From: Gymnopilus junonius
Taxonomy: Eukaryota > Basidiomycota > Agaricomycetes > Agaricales > Galerinaceae
Reading direction: 5' to 3'
Assembly (NCBI GenBank): GCA_015501075.1
Contig: JADNYJ010000057.1
Span: 124,001-188,000, forward strand
DNA length: 64,000 nucleotides
Shown: piece by piece, positions 49,141-61,735 of the stretch
Numbering within the stretch: the stretch's first letter is position 1
Layout: every line of letters begins with the position of its first letter
Program-made: the position numbers and the translations under genes
Notes under the pieces: generated by a model
Told to the model about the DNA's origin: nothing
Database searches by the model: none
What the model saw: only the letters and a program-made list of their open reading frames with translations

Positions 49141-49927
49141 TGAAACGGAATATTTGGTGGTTCAAGCGGTCAGATTGACCTCTGTAAAATCAGCTTGGAC
49201 CGATAATTGAATGGATTTTACTAAGAAGAGAATGTCGTTGTTAAAAGAGGGGGTACGAGCAAGGTGCAAGTTGACAGCAGCGTTAATGAATTATAACCAG
49301 CATAGGGTCGCTTTAGTCTTGTGAAAGGGGTGACATATTTGGCAACATCGTCTTCGACAAATATTTATCAAGCCAACCCTGCAGTGTAACAAACTGCAGG
49401 CTTGTGGTACATATCGGTTTGTCTAAACTAAATCTCTGATTTATACTACTCTTCATATATCAAGAAACATTATATCATGGCTAAAAATAATGCGCGTCCC
49501 TTGAGACTCGAGTCCAGTCAGAATGTAATAACAAATTTAACTGGTTCAGGAGTCATGAACAATGTGGAGTCGATTCGTATCTGGTCACTTTCACAATAGA
49601 ATTGAAAAAGTAAGGCAGTTTGTTCAATGATTGAGCGCAGATACCCACTGCAAGGTACCTTCTTGCTAATTTGGGATATTTATTCTATTTTAATTCCTGC
49701 AAGGCTCCGAACGACACCTGCTGCAAGGGGTGGTTGAATGGTCTACAATGTCATTAACGACTCTATGTACAACATTACATTGCAGAAAAGCTAGTTTATA
49801 TGAAGAAAAAGTTACAGTACCAGGCTGATTGTAGTGATGCATACATGTGAATTAAATGTGGCAAATGATTGTGGGGCGTTGCAAAGTGAAAATGAAAATG
49901 ATAAAAATGGTATCCTTGCAATTATAT
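49141..49927. other. Intergenic interval
   Basis: A 787-nt, AT-rich stretch between two minus-strand genes, including the promoter of paralog B. No supported coding frame or RNA gene. Confidence 0.42.
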
Positions 49928-50966
49928 CTATGTGGAACCTTTCTTTTCGTCGTCTTCTTCTTCCGACATATCTCGCTTCTTCCATTGCTCATAGGCATGA
50001 GAAAATGTCCGTTGGGCCAGGATAAGAGGCTCTTCGGTCTTAGCCTTTTCCCATACCCGTTGTGCAAATTGCTTCTGTTCGCCAGATGTTATGCTTTCGA
50101 ATGTAATATTTAGTGCCTCATACGTTGGCGCCAGCAATTTATTGATCTTGGCCAACAATGGAGGGAATTCAGGGGGTAGAGGGACCAACAGTGACAATGA
50201 ACTGAAAAATATGGGTCAGGAGCAAGCTAATTAAGCATATACAGCCCACGTACCTGGTATCTTGTATGTTCTTTGGTGGAACAATAGGCCCCCACCATGG
50301 CGCCTGAGGTGGGGTTTGCCCAACAGGTTTGTCACCGACATTCTGCTTCAGCTGCTCTTGATAATCCTGCCAAATCTCCTTCCTACTTTGCCGGATCTGT
50401 TCCAATTGCTGTTGGTGTTGAAGATCAAGCATCATCTTTTCCGTCTTCTGCACGACAGCCCATCTACCTGTCGCAGTCCAGAGGTACCAACCCTCATCCC
50501 AATACTTCGGCTGCGTTGCTTTTGGTTTAGAAGAATTATCCTCAGTGACATCCTTCGAACCACCGAGCATTCGAGGCAAGTTTGCTGATTGCCCTTCTGC
50601 AGGGAGAAGGTACTTCGCCTTTCCATCAGGTCCGACGTTGTTGTGGTGCTTGAAGGCTACAACATTTCGAACTTCGTGCGGAAAGACCTTGCGCAAGCAT
50701 ATTGAATGACAATTGGGTTCTTTGCCGTGAATCCGACCGCTGACACTCTGTGTACAATACGTGAAGCACCACTCGTCGACTTTAGGGGAGAATCGGCCTG
50801 AAAGCGTCTATCAATTGTATGTCAGATATAGTACATAAGCGAACGGCTTACCTTGAGGAGGTGTAAGGATCTTGATCGTAGGCCAATCAGCGAATGGAGG
50901 CTTTCGGACTCGAGACTGTTGTTGTTGCTGCTGAGAAGGGCCAGGGACTTGTTCTGAAGACGACAT
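49928..50966 (-). CDS. Conserved-looking orphan with Cys-rich N-terminal block
   Basis: Three exons from ATG 50966 give about 300 residues. A Gln/Ser-rich start (SSSEQVPGPSQQQQQQ) is followed by PPFADWPTIKILTPP and a Cys-rich block: EWCFTYCTQSVSGR then EPNCHSICLRKVFPHEV, with four Cys in a CX3C, CX3C pattern. Next come YWDEGWYLWTATGRWAV and a helical, Gln/Lys-rich segment (LQHQQQLEQIRQSRKEIWQD). A final domain contains PPEFPPLLAKINKLLAPTYE, with an acidic-to-basic end (SEEEDDEKKGST). The twin CX3C layout recalls small redox or mitochondrial intermembrane proteins, but the protein is larger than those. I do not recognise the family. The exon boundaries use good GT-AG sites. Confidence 0.68.
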
Positions 50967-51944
50967 GGTGGATGGAAAGAAAGAAGAATGTTTGGGGAGT
51001 CAGTCCCTCTTCGGAAACGGCTGACCACTGCCGCCAGGCCACCGCCACGCCCGCCCGGATCACGTCATAGTAATTCAAGCGGAGCTTCAATTCAATCGCT
51101 GTATATTTTTTCTGTTCGAGCAGACCTTCCTCACAAACTGTGCTGTCTGAAGAATCGCTTTCGCAGCTCCCGCGCAGGAAAGCTCTCTGCTTTTCATCTT
51201 CAGCTGTGGGGAAAGTCCCCGGAGATACAGAACATATCCTCGACTATTCCACGGAAAGCGACCGGCTCCAAGCACGACGGTACTGGTCGAGGATGGATGA
51301 GGTTGTATTGGCAGATTGCGAATCTGAGGACTTGCTCCTGCCTCCATCTCAATCCACTCTGTGGCTCTGTCTGGTGGGTTGCCATCGACTAAGGCGCAGG
51401 CGCGCGAAGATATGAGCGTGCTTGTTGCTCGTTGGTTTACTTTGAAGGACTGGCCATCCGTTGCTCATAGACACAGTTATGCGATTGATTGATTCCTTCG
51501 CTGGATCATCAACTCAATGGGGCTCACTCTCAGTCAGCACATCTTTATTTTTTCCTTTTTGGGACCTTGCCGTCCTTCGTGATACTTAGTCTGTTGGTGG
51601 AGTCAGGTAAGCACTTCCTCTTTCATTTCACTCATATTTTCTTCTGTATGATGCTTCAATTTTTATTGAATTTCTTCATGGTGTATACCTCAATGTACCA
51701 ATGTGTTGTTGTGGGCGGGCTCCAGAATTTGACACCCTGATTTCTTAATATACTTCCATTAATTCCTCAGACCCTTGAAAGAACGCGACTCACGATAATC
51801 CCCTAGGTTCCTTTCGTTATATTTGCCTCAAGATGTCTTGCACTTTCCTTGGTATCGTGTACATTCGTATAGTGTGTAATACAAACTATGTAATTCAATT
51901 TCTCCAATAGATCGAATACAAGTAAAATCTACATATGGTATACT
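50967..51944. other. Intergenic interval
   Basis: A 978-nt stretch between two minus-strand genes. The right half, near 51540-51720, is pyrimidine-rich with T-runs. Open frames on either strand are short and lack domains. It includes the promoter of the orphan at 50966. Confidence 0.42.
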
Positions 51945-54339
51945 TCAAAGCTTTGACTTGACATTGTCTGCAGCAGGATTTCTACCAGCGAGCTCCTGCT
52001 TAGCCCGGTCTCGAAGTTCACGCCGAAGTATTTTGCCCGCAGCGCTGAAGGGACAAGGTAAGCTGCAAGCTGACAGAGTTGTAGGGTATGGCTGACCTTT
52101 TGGGTATAACCTCAATCACTACAACACCTACAACACCGAAAACGTACACTTAGGAATGCAGATACGTAGATGAAGACTGATACGAACCGCCTCTCAGGAA
52201 TTTATGCCTTGCGACTTTGCCTTCGATCCATTTCTTCACGCTATTAGCAAATGCGATCTTTTGGTCTTCTGTCTTGACCTTCTCCGGATTTGCATGGACG
52301 ACATATGCTCTATCGAGAAGATGAGAGAAGCGTAGATGATGTTCTATAGTCAACCACGTACCTCGGCAGTTCAGTGGCCTCCTTGACACTATCCACGCCA
52401 ATGACGGCAGTATCGGCAACATCAGGATGTGTCAATAGCACGCTTTCAAGTTCAGCAGGTGGTACTGCAGACATCAACTCAGTCTCATGTTGAAGTCAAA
52501 TCTGCCGAGCAATGACAAACCTTGGAAACCTTTATACTTGATCAGCTCCTTCCGTCGATCGACAATTTTGTAATATCCCTCGGAGTCTCGTATCGCAATA
52601 TCACCTGTCTTGAACCATCCATCTGGCGTGATTGCGTCCTTGGTCGCTGTGGGGTTGTTCAAATATCCCTGCAAAGAATAATATCACCTCCCTGTCTTGA
52701 TAAGTGTAGGATTTCAAGGTGTCATACCTTCATGATAGTAGGCCCTCTAATCCATATTTCTCCTGGTTGACCTTCTGCTGCATCGATATTGCCGTCGCCT
52801 TCCCCGTCTACAACCAGTCGGGCCTCGAGGTTCGGGAGAAGGAGTCCAATGCTTCCGACCTTTCGTTCCGCCGCTTCGACAGGGATAAGATGCGTAGTGG
52901 GGGATGTTTCAGTGAGGCCGTAACCTTCAAGGAGTCATTTACTGGGTCATGTCGAGAAGTAAAATCATACCTTGCAAAATTTTAACAGGGTTCCTTCCTT
53001 TCCGCCTCTCCATAAGTCTGTTCGTAACCTGGTGACTGCAATGAGATCAACAGGTTTCAAATATATATACGAAAAGATCGACCTGTTGTGCTAAAGCAGC
53101 ACCTAAAGGCGCGGCTCCCGAGAAGAGGATGCGGAGTGTAGCCAAATCGTATTGGTCCACAGCTACGGCGCACATGAAAACACTGCCAATAATGCGAAGC
53201 GGAGACCCCTACCTTGATGACGAGAAAGGACGACCAGTACGGGGGGGACGATGAGGGAGCAAGTAATTTTGTATCTCTCAACATTGGCGCAAAATTTCAC
53301 AGGGTCAAAGCGCGCCATGACTACCACCGGAATACCAGAAAAGAAGGGAAAATGAAGGAGCTTGACAGCACCTAAAAGGAAATTCAGGACTTCGACTTAT
53401 GTGGCATACAGGCAAGAAAACGCACCGTAAATGTGATAGAATGGCAGAATACCGAGCATACTGTCCTCCCCTTGCTTTAGCGCAGGGAATCCAACTTTCA
53501 CGATTTCTAAGACAGACGTGATATTCTTATGAGTAGTCTGCAGCAGAAATCAGTAATTATATATGATTTCGTACTGGTATAAATTACCTCGACACCCTTT
53601 GGTTTTCCGGTGGTACCAGAACTATAACATAAGTACACTGTCTCGTTCGCAAGTTTTCCTTCGAACTTCTCTTCGTCTTTCAGACTTCCAAATTGCAACA
53701 AATCGGCTACAGTGAGAAGACCAGCTAATTCTGGTTTTATGATGATGGAAGGTCCTCCAGCCCAATATAACGAATTAGTCATTACAACGATGCGCTTGTC
53801 AGCTTCGGCCTTGTTTAGACCTAGGTCTTTGAGTGTTTGCCGTACAACGGGGACATTATCTTCGCTGGCAAAGATGACCTTCGCCCCACTGTCCTGGTAC
53901 TGGAACGCAAGCTCGCGTGCGTTGTACGCACTATTGGCAAGGGTGGATCGCAAACCGGCGGCGCCTGATAGAGTTTAATAGAGAGTAACGGAATCCCATT
54001 TGAAGATTAATCAAATTTTACACGACCGTGCCATATAAGCCACTAACCTGCACCAAAAAGAACCACTGGCCAAGTCAATGAATTCGGTGAGTAGATCAAA
54101 ATAGTATCGCCACGCCTGAGGGACAGGCGGGTCTTCAGTCCGTTCCCTAATGAGAATGCAAATTTTTTGAGTTGGGTGCGAGTAATCGTTGTCCCTGTCG
54201 CAGCATCAATAAAGGCTGGTGTTGACGCAGGAAAGCCGCCAACATCAGTTGCATCTTTGGAAGAGAAGAGGTGAGAAAACACAGAGGTGTCGGAAAGCGT
54301 TTGGGTAGGGAAGGGGGAGGTGTAGATTTTGGGCGCCAT
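51945..54339 (-). CDS. Peroxisomal acyl-CoA synthetase (4-coumarate-CoA-ligase-like)
   Basis: A member of the ANL adenylate-forming superfamily: it activates a carboxylic acid as an acyl-AMP, then forms the CoA thioester. About ten exons are read from ATG 54339 ([17 protein letters not shown]). The AMP-binding core [30 protein letters not shown], and [20 protein letters not shown] are all present, as is [13 protein letters not shown] and the final Lys region [11 protein letters not shown]. The C-terminus ends VKSKL, and SKL is a canonical PTS1 signal, so the enzyme should be in peroxisomes. The substrate (medium-chain, phenolic or other acid) cannot be read from sequence alone. Sequence features of the fungal 4CL-like group fit best. 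Length (about 570 residues) is normal for the family. Confidence 0.9.
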
Positions 54340-57265
54340 ATCAAGGAGAAGGAAAAGAGGGGGTCAACGAAAGGAATAGTTGCAATATCCCCAAGTACCG
54401 GCTTTTATGAGCCAAGGAGGGCTTGGACGACCCCATCGTCCCTGGCAAGTTGCTTATGCGGGGCGCATGTGGGGAATACCCCGGACCGATCAATAACCGG
54501 CGCGTACAGACGCGATCATCAATCATTTCGCCCCTAAGTCGATGCGAAGAAAGTTTAAAAAACTAAACATGTGTCCACATCATCGTCCGTTTTGGCACCA
54601 TACATATCAAGGAATGCTTCAGCACTCAAATTATATGAAATGCCCTCACATAGTGCCCTTGTTGCAATTCAGGTTGCTTTACAAAATGTAAACAATAAAA
54701 TTCTGCGGGTTAATGCAAAACCGCTCAGTCCGAGGACTCCGACGGTTTCGTACTTCGCGACGCAAAGTGCACTTCGTGACGCCGTCCCATGGAGTCAGCA
54801 TAAAAAATTGAGGCAGGTATAGATTTGTGTAATGCTGTACATATTCAACCTTATTGGTGTGGTAATACATAGCATACAATTGGTCATTGTAGGTCTCTAG
54901 CTATTCCTTAAAGGGACAGCTAGTGGTAATCATCAATCACCTGGTACTTCAATTCATTCAATAGCGCCATCCACCCCTGTGCCTCCTGCCTCCTACCCCC
55001 TGGTGCAGACGCGATAAGATCCAGAAATTTTACCTCCCGATCCATTCTCACAGATTTTCACCCATCCCCGAATTATTTTTATTTGCATAGCGATCGCAGA
55101 CTGACGCCGCCATTAACGACATCCGCAGAGGTCTTTTCAGTTTTTACAACGTTAAATGTGCCTCCCTCACTGTTGACACCTGTCCCCTTTGCAATTCCGC
55201 CCTGTCCTGTACTTCTGCTAAGAGCAGTGGTAGCACCGACGGCTCTCCTTGAAGCCAAGCCCGAGGCCTTCTCTGGTCTTCTGCGAAGGCGACGACATCG
55301 GTCTGAATTCTGATTGTTTTGGAGATGTGGAAACAGAAGCCAGAGGGTCCTGGTTATATCGGACGATTATACATACTGTCCTTTGGTAATGGCATTGGAT
55401 ACAAGAACCTTCCGCCATGAGATCTAATAATATAACTACAAATACAATCACTAACATGGCAACTAAACAACTAAACTAACCAAATAGTCCCTCGTTTATT
55501 AGAGCTTTTGCAAATTGGTGTTCCCGTGAAAATCTAGGAACCATGGCGCCAGGAATGGATAAGATATGTGCGTCTGCGGCCAAAAGAAAAACTCAAGGGT
55601 TTGATTTAGTTTCATAATTACGCCTTTTTGTTGAGGTTATTAAAGATTGGAGGAACACCTTTTCCGACCTTATAAGAGCAACAATTAAATGATAACGACG
55701 ACCTTTCTACGCCCAACGTCACGAATTAACATATACCACTAACTCACGGGCGCTTATTCTGCACATTAGGAACAACTATTGTTGAGACCACTCAAGAAAG
55801 TATCAATGGTGTTTATTGGCTGGAGTTCAATTCAGTTCCATTAGATCCGCACAATTTATTTTGAAGAATATTCCGTTCTCTGAGTGAAGGAAGGCGAACA
55901 GGACGACTGACTTAAATCAGGCGAAATCTACTAAATGGACGAGTAGGTGACCGTTCAGTCTTCTGGCTTCTCTGACGACATTTAATTGCGGTAATGGGGA
56001 AACCGTACTGGAGACTAAACTTCCCTTGCGATGCGCTGCAGAATCCAGTCCGAATCGGTGTAGAATTTCATCAACGTAGGGATCTACATTCTGCTCAAGC
56101 CAAGTCTAAATACTGATCACGTAACGTAGTGTAATGCTTGCGTCGTTTCGAAAGAAACCCTGGAGGAAATCTGCTTCTCGGAGGCGGATGGCCATTTGTC
56201 ATGGGCTTCTGTACACTTTTATTGAAATCCGCACTACTTACGCCAACCAGGTGCATTTGATTCTATATGATTTCTTTGCGGAACTCCGGAATTAGACTGG
56301 AGCGCTTGCCGACGGACCCAGATACTTATGAATAGAATTTGGGTTCCCTTTGGCATTGAAGTAACTTAACTGCTAAGCAGGATGACTTCCTCAACGGCAA
56401 TTCAAAGAGATAAACAGGTTGTGAATATCTTTAGCATGTAATGCGTGCACACAAAGAGAGCGGATGAATTACTTACGTGTAGGCATTTGATTGACATGGA
56501 ACCTCCGTCCTGCAATCTAAACATATCTAGAAGGTTTAAAGAGTTCCCCCTTCGTGTTTCCAGAAATTGGGAAGAAGGATGATTAACGGCTTATGCCCTT
56601 TGCCTACTGATGAAGGCTTCGGTTGCTCGATCGCTCTACTCGCGGTGTTCATGAGCACAGTCCCAGAGGGCGGCGAGAAGGGGTCAAAATCTCTGCTGGA
56701 ACTTGGTCCTGTGCAGTGTGAGGTGCTCTTGTCGCGAGCGCGGCGTGTCCAGTCGTCCAGCTAGGTAATATGAGGGTAGGCCAACGGAAAAAATGGCAGA
56801 GTAAGGCTTCAGGTAGATCCAAAGGAATCTACGTCGTTAGCAACGGCGTCGGTATGAGTAACACTGGCGAAGCAACGTAGTGGCCTTGTTATTGGAAAGA
56901 GTCAAGGCAAGGTTGCCTCCGCTAATGGATCTAATACTGGTGCAGGAGGTTAGGTCGGTGCAACTGGGGAAAAATTCCAACGGATGATTTTGTGAAAGGC
57001 AGGAAACATCGTAGTCATAGACAGTTGATATAGAGCTTGAACTTGGTAAGGATGCTTTCTCTAAAATGAGAAATGGGCAAGAATGGCAACCCTTTGGTTC
57101 AGCTGTTGTTGCCAAGCAACATTATTTCTGGACACTGCCACCGTATTGTGTGCACTCTTACTCCCTGCCTCGACAATCGCCACTACTTTCTTTTGCACAA
57201 CAATTTTCTTTGATTTTTGAATTCTTTAAGACTCTTGTAAGCGTCTTTCACGACTAGCTTCAACA
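54340..57265. other. 2.9 kb gene-free interval
   Basis: No frame in this stretch shows a domain or a convincing exon chain on either strand. It is AT-rich around 55600-56500. It holds the promoter of the acyl-CoA synthetase gene (left) and of the RRM protein gene (right). I see no RNA gene or repeat. Confidence 0.4.
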
Positions 57266-58209
57266 ATGGCCTCCCTTCTCGAAAGAATGAACATTGCACC
57301 CAACTCCCTCGGCCCAATTCGATCCAAACCCAACTCGGCTCGAGGAGCGGCGGCTCCTTATGTGCGTTGACCTCTTATGCCTTCAAAGTGGACAGTAGTA
57401 TGAACTCCATCCTTCAGAACCGTTCAAATCGTACACCCAAAGGCGACGTTGATTCACAGTGGTCGCATGACCTTTTCGAATCCCACAATTCCCTCTCTGC
57501 GCGTCTAAACCTCCCCCAGTCCGCGCCGAAGGCAAACTTGAATCCAATAGCTCAAAAGGCTATCCGTGAAGCAACTTCTGCTACGCGTTCAGATTCTTCT
57601 TTGTCCATCAAAGGCGCTGGGTCGGCTGGGAACGTTGTCGAAGTGTCTGGGTTGGTGGGCGGCACCACTGCGGAAGACGTGGCGGCAATTTTCAAGCGCT
57701 GTGGGCAAATTACAGACCAAAAGTCTGTGTCGGCCAACAAGAACGATCCTAAGATCCGAATTACTTTCAAGACCGCAGTATCTGCGACCTCCGCTGTGCA
57801 AAAATTCCACAATCAACCTGCAGACGGCAAAATCTTATCAGTCAAAATTGTTGGTACTTCGTCTATGGGAACTTCCCTTGGTGGTCGACTGGGCGGTGCT
57901 GATGGACTAGGTTTGGTAAGAGAGGAAGGCAGTGTGGATGTTCTGATGGAAACAGACGAGCCTACTTCGTGAGTCATGACTTCCTGGTACGGGACTCAGC
58001 GCTCAGTTAGTCACTTACCTTTTACTTGTAGGAAACTACGATCTGATGAACTACTGAAAACGGACCCTCGTGCGCAGGTTCTACTTGCTCCACCTGGCGC
58101 AGAAGGCACGAATGCGACACGAGGAGGAGGAGGTCGACGCGGTCGTGGTAGAGGAAACAGACGCGGTGGAAGACGTGGAGGTATTGCTGCGCGCATGGAC
58201 CTTGATTAA
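57266..58209 (+). CDS. RRM and RGG-box RNA-binding protein
   Basis: Three exons (57266-57361, 57418-57968, 58032-58209) give 274 residues with exact phases. The start MASLLERMNIAPNSLGPIRS resembles a short N-terminal peptide motif. The region then has TPKGDVDSQWSHDLFE. An RRM-like domain follows at about residues 105-175: VVEVSGLVGGTTAEDVAAIF, then ITFKTAVSATSAVQKFHN. The tail is rich in Gly/Arg (RGGGGRRGRGRGNRRGGRR) and ends IAARMDLD, like the C-terminal UAP56-binding motif of ALY/Yra1 proteins. This layout suggests an mRNA export or RNP-assembly adaptor acting in the nucleus. Assignment to the ALYREF group is by layout; the RRM itself is divergent at the RNP1 and RNP2 positions. Confidence 0.8.
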
Positions 58210-58693
58210 ACCCTATCCCTTTATTCTTGTATTCTTCGTCTTTCTCTCTTATATGTTTGTATTTTCTTTATGGTATCTTTGCTAATTCTGGTTCTCAAAT
58301 CGTCCCAACTCGTCAACCCATGGTATCGTTACTTAGCCGTTGTAGTCCTATATGTTTGTTGTTTGACTCTTCTCACCTTTGGCGAAGAAGAATTCTTCTT
58401 GGGCATCCTTTATATATGTCATGTGTGGTCTATGTCCCTCCTATCTTTTGAAAGCCTATTTGAGGGACATCATCCAATAGATAAAGAGATTTGTCTGGGA
58501 ATTGCGAATCCGTGCCTTTTTTAGCCTGGCTGTGCCAAGGAATCCACATCAAAGTTTAGTTCACGCGTTCACTTCATCGTCAAGCACTTCCACCGTGCAC
58601 TCCCCAGCAGTCGTTTGCCGGCACCTAGGTCTTTCTTGCTGTCCCAGTCTTTCTAGTTTTTAGCTTTGTCTTTTCCCTGTGCTCTTCACAATC
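58210..58693. other. Intergenic interval
   Basis: A 484-nt interval with the 3' flank of the RRM gene and the promoter of the first Cornichon gene. Pyrimidine-rich; no supported gene. Confidence 0.42.
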
Positions 58694-59403
58694 ATGTCTG
58701 GTGAGTTTGTTCGCTCTACCTCATGCTATCTCAAACTCCACACTAGGCGACGTGTTCACTCATTCTGTCATGCAGGCTGGATGTTTCTTTTCTCAGTGCT
58801 CTATGCCGCTGCTCTACTGTTTGGCATGGTCTTCTTCGTAAGTAGCGTCTTGCTTTCTCTGGAGGGGCTGTCTGATGATGTTGTGCCTGTGCTCTCCAGA
58901 TCATCATGTACTCGGACCTCGAGAGCGACTACATAAACCCCATTGATTTCTGCAACAAACTCAATCAAGTGCGCCCGATTTACGCTCTGGCTATGTCATT
59001 TGCTTACTTTCGACCACGCAGTTCGTCATCCCTGAATATGGCGCCCACGCGTTCCTAACTGTACTCTTCCTCGTTACCGGAGAATGGAGTGCGTTCTTGT
59101 GGAATGTACCCCTACTTGCTTGGAATATCAACAAGTTTGTCTTTTACTGTGATACTGATCATTGGAATCTCTGAACTGCTTTTCAGGGTTGTCAACAAAT
59201 CTCACATGTACGATGCGACCGAAATCTTCCGTACTCTGCCCCAACACCAAAAGGAAGCGTATTTCAAGACCGGTTTCTACCTTTTATCATTCTTCTTCTA
59301 CTTATACAAGTATGTGGCCTGTTTCTCTTTGACGCCATTCTTCGACTCAACTGTCTTGTTGCTTGCCAGGATGATTGTAAACTTCATTGCCGAGGGCGAA
59401 TAA
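58694..59403 (+). CDS. ERV14: Cornichon-family ER cargo receptor, copy 1
   Basis: Six exons (58694-58700, 58776-58837, 58900-58968, 59022-59134, 59187-59309, 59370-59403) give 135 residues. Exon 1 is only 7 nt (ATG TCT G). The protein packs incoming membrane cargo into COPII vesicles. It has three or four hydrophobic helices: MFLFSVLYAAALLFGMVFF, AFLTVLFLVTGEWSAFLW, and LLSFFFYLYKMIVNFIAE. Family blocks [32 protein letters not shown] and the Tyr-rich [14 protein letters not shown] are intact. A second copy lies 498 nt downstream on the same strand, with internal exons of identical length. After the stop codon the frame stays open for 20 codons and includes seven Asp codons. Confidence 0.95.
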
Positions 59404-59901
59404 ACGTCTTTCGACAAGAAGGATGACGACGACGACGACGATCCAGGGACTCTCTACTCTGTATAGCTGGAACCAGAAGTAGGTAACGAGGCTTTAATAT
59501 TTAGCGAATTATGGGGATAGATGTGGATAATCAATTTTGTTGTGTATCCTTCATGGGCGATTGGACGGAGCTCCTTTGAGAATTCTGATTCGAGGATACT
59601 ACGATATCTTATGAGACCCAAATTCAGAACCTTGAGCTATGAAGGTCAAAGAATTTTTGAGTGAAAATTCGTGGATTGGAATTGGAATGGTTGACGATTT
59701 CGTCAGGACTCAGCGGACCGAGAGTCCATTGGTGACTTAAACACGTGATATACAACGTCACTTGGGTGGCTGGCAAGTTCAGAAGCAAGGTCTCGGGGCG
59801 TTCATAACTTTTGCTTGACCAGATAGGCATTTGCTCTGCCCGTCCATTTACGATTCCACACGACCTTGAGGACTATTACTTTACGTTACGAGCTATAAAT
59901 C
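59404..59901. other. Inter-Cornichon interval
   Basis: A 498-nt spacer. Its first 60 nt extend the copy 1 frame past its stop, with a GAC-type trinucleotide run at about 59422-59442. The rest should hold the 3' flank of copy 1 and the promoter of copy 2. No other feature. Confidence 0.45.
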
Positions 59902-60844
59902 ATGGGTGGGGCAGGTGCGTGAAGGCCTTTCCTTGTGTGCTTTGAGTTATTGATTCGTCGCTCCTCTTTTGACTGTTTATTCTTGTCCTTTTACCTTGGC
60001 TCACTGCGCGTCCTACCAAAACTTGGTTGACTCTACGAACGACCTCCTTTCGCGTCTAATCTCATGACATACCCATTTCGTGAACCCTTCTGTGGATGTG
60101 TCCTTGGGGAATGCGTTGTGGTCTGATTAGGTTGGCTGTTCTTGTTCGCGGTACTCATGGCTGCTGGTCTTCTGTTTTGCATGGTGTTTTTCGTGAGTTT
60201 CGCCTCCTTATTCTCGTACCTTTACTACCCCATACGCTCTGAGCACCAATTGGTGACATACTCTCAAGGCTTCCCGGCCGACAGCCACGACACCTCCTGT
60301 TTTAAACCTGCCGTCCTTCACCGATACTAATGCCTCAGTAATAGATTATTATGTTCTCGGACCTGGAATGCGACTACATTAACCCCATAGACCTGTGTAA
60401 CAAATTGAATCAAGTGGGCCTGTTTTATTGTTTTCTAAACGCATCTTACGATGATTCTCTCTGCAGTTCGTTCTTCCCGAAAATATCGCCCATGCTTTCC
60501 TAACGCTACTCTTCTTGCTGTCCGGCCAATGGATTGCTTTTTTGCTGAACTTTCCCCTTGTCTTATACAACGCAAACAAGTATTGTCCATCTCCTCAGTC
60601 ATAATACCTACCGCTAACGCTTTGCCGCTATAGAATCCGAAATAAGGCCCATATGTACGATGCAACAGAAATCTTCCGCTCATTAGGAGGTCACAAGCAA
60701 GAGACATTTATCAAGCTTGGATTCTACCTTCTTTCCTTCTTCTATTACCTGTATAGGTACGTTCGTTTTCGTGCGGTGGAGGTACCTCATGAGTGACGCT
60801 CTCCCCATAGGATGATTGTTGCGCTGATTGCGGAAAGTGAATAA
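59902..60844 (+). CDS. Cornichon-family ER cargo receptor, copy 2
   Basis: Six exons (59902-59914, 60131-60192, 60345-60413, 60467-60579, 60634-60756, 60811-60844) give 137 residues. Exons 2-6 are 62, 69, 113, 123 and 34 nt, exactly the lengths of copy 1; only exon 1 (13 versus 7 nt) and the introns differ. The same blocks are present: [32 protein letters not shown] and [17 protein letters not shown]. It begins MGGAGWLFLF and ends LIAESE, closer to the yeast Erv14 ending than copy 1. Intron 1 is unusually long, about 216 nt. The two copies probably arose by tandem duplication with retained exon structure. Divergence between the proteins suggests an old event and perhaps different cargo preferences, which is inference. 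Confidence 0.93.
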
Positions 60845-61735
60845 AGGGGTTCCTACTGCGGTCGTAGTGGATGGAGAGATATATAGTTCGGTTTATTCAA
60901 TCGTATATTTAGTCCCTGTTGTTTTGCATACCACCTCAATGCATTTCTAGACTTCAGATTCTGGACATAGTGCATCTTCAATTCTTTGTTAATGTTCCCT
61001 CAATGATGTCCAACCAGATCAGACGTGTTTGCAGTCTCCAAAAGTGACGCGGAATGTATAGGGTTGAATAAGTGTATATTAGGTAGAAATGTACGAACTA
61101 CCGACCCGCCCTCTTTCGAAGAAAGTGTCGAGAGAAGACGATGGGTGCTAAGATGTCCGGTTTTTCGGGGCACGACCTGACACTCGAACAACCGCGTGGA
61201 CAATCTACTGGCGTAGACTGGGCAGCTATGAGCAACATTGGGGAAGATTATGGTCGTGTCGCCGCACGAAGGAAAACAAATTTGCATAGGACCAGCGCTT
61301 TATACTAGCTGCCCGTGGGAAGATTAGGGCAGGTTGTGGATACTTGTTCGGTCCGACCTCGAGTCTGGGGTCAACGCACTCTTCATGCATTTCTTCGATT
61401 CATTCCACCTTCGGACCTATGGCGGACGCCGTATACGTATAGATTCGCAGCCTGGACCCAAACAAGAGGTTGAATAATGTTGAAGAACTTATCCAGTCTC
61501 CGAATCAAGCAGGCTCCATGTGGAACTGATAAAGATGCACTTTCGACCTGATCAAGGCTTGTGGCTCGACCAGCTCATCTGGCTTCGGATCGCGTGGATA
61601 CTTCAACATAAATACTGAGTACCAAAATACGGTACTGAACCTAAAGCAGCTTGCTTACATTACAAGACACCTTTTGCCCCTCATTTCTAATCCATTTCCC
61701 GGCCTTTGACACAAATTGCAACTGAGAAGAAATCA
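60845..61735. other. Intergenic interval
   Basis: An 891-nt stretch between the second Cornichon gene and the GlcNAc kinase gene. It contains the kinase promoter. No supported coding frame, RNA gene or repeat. Confidence 0.42.

Noticed and set aside
56837..57115. 92-codon minus-strand open frame
   Set aside because: No domain, no splice context and composition like the surrounding non-coding DNA.
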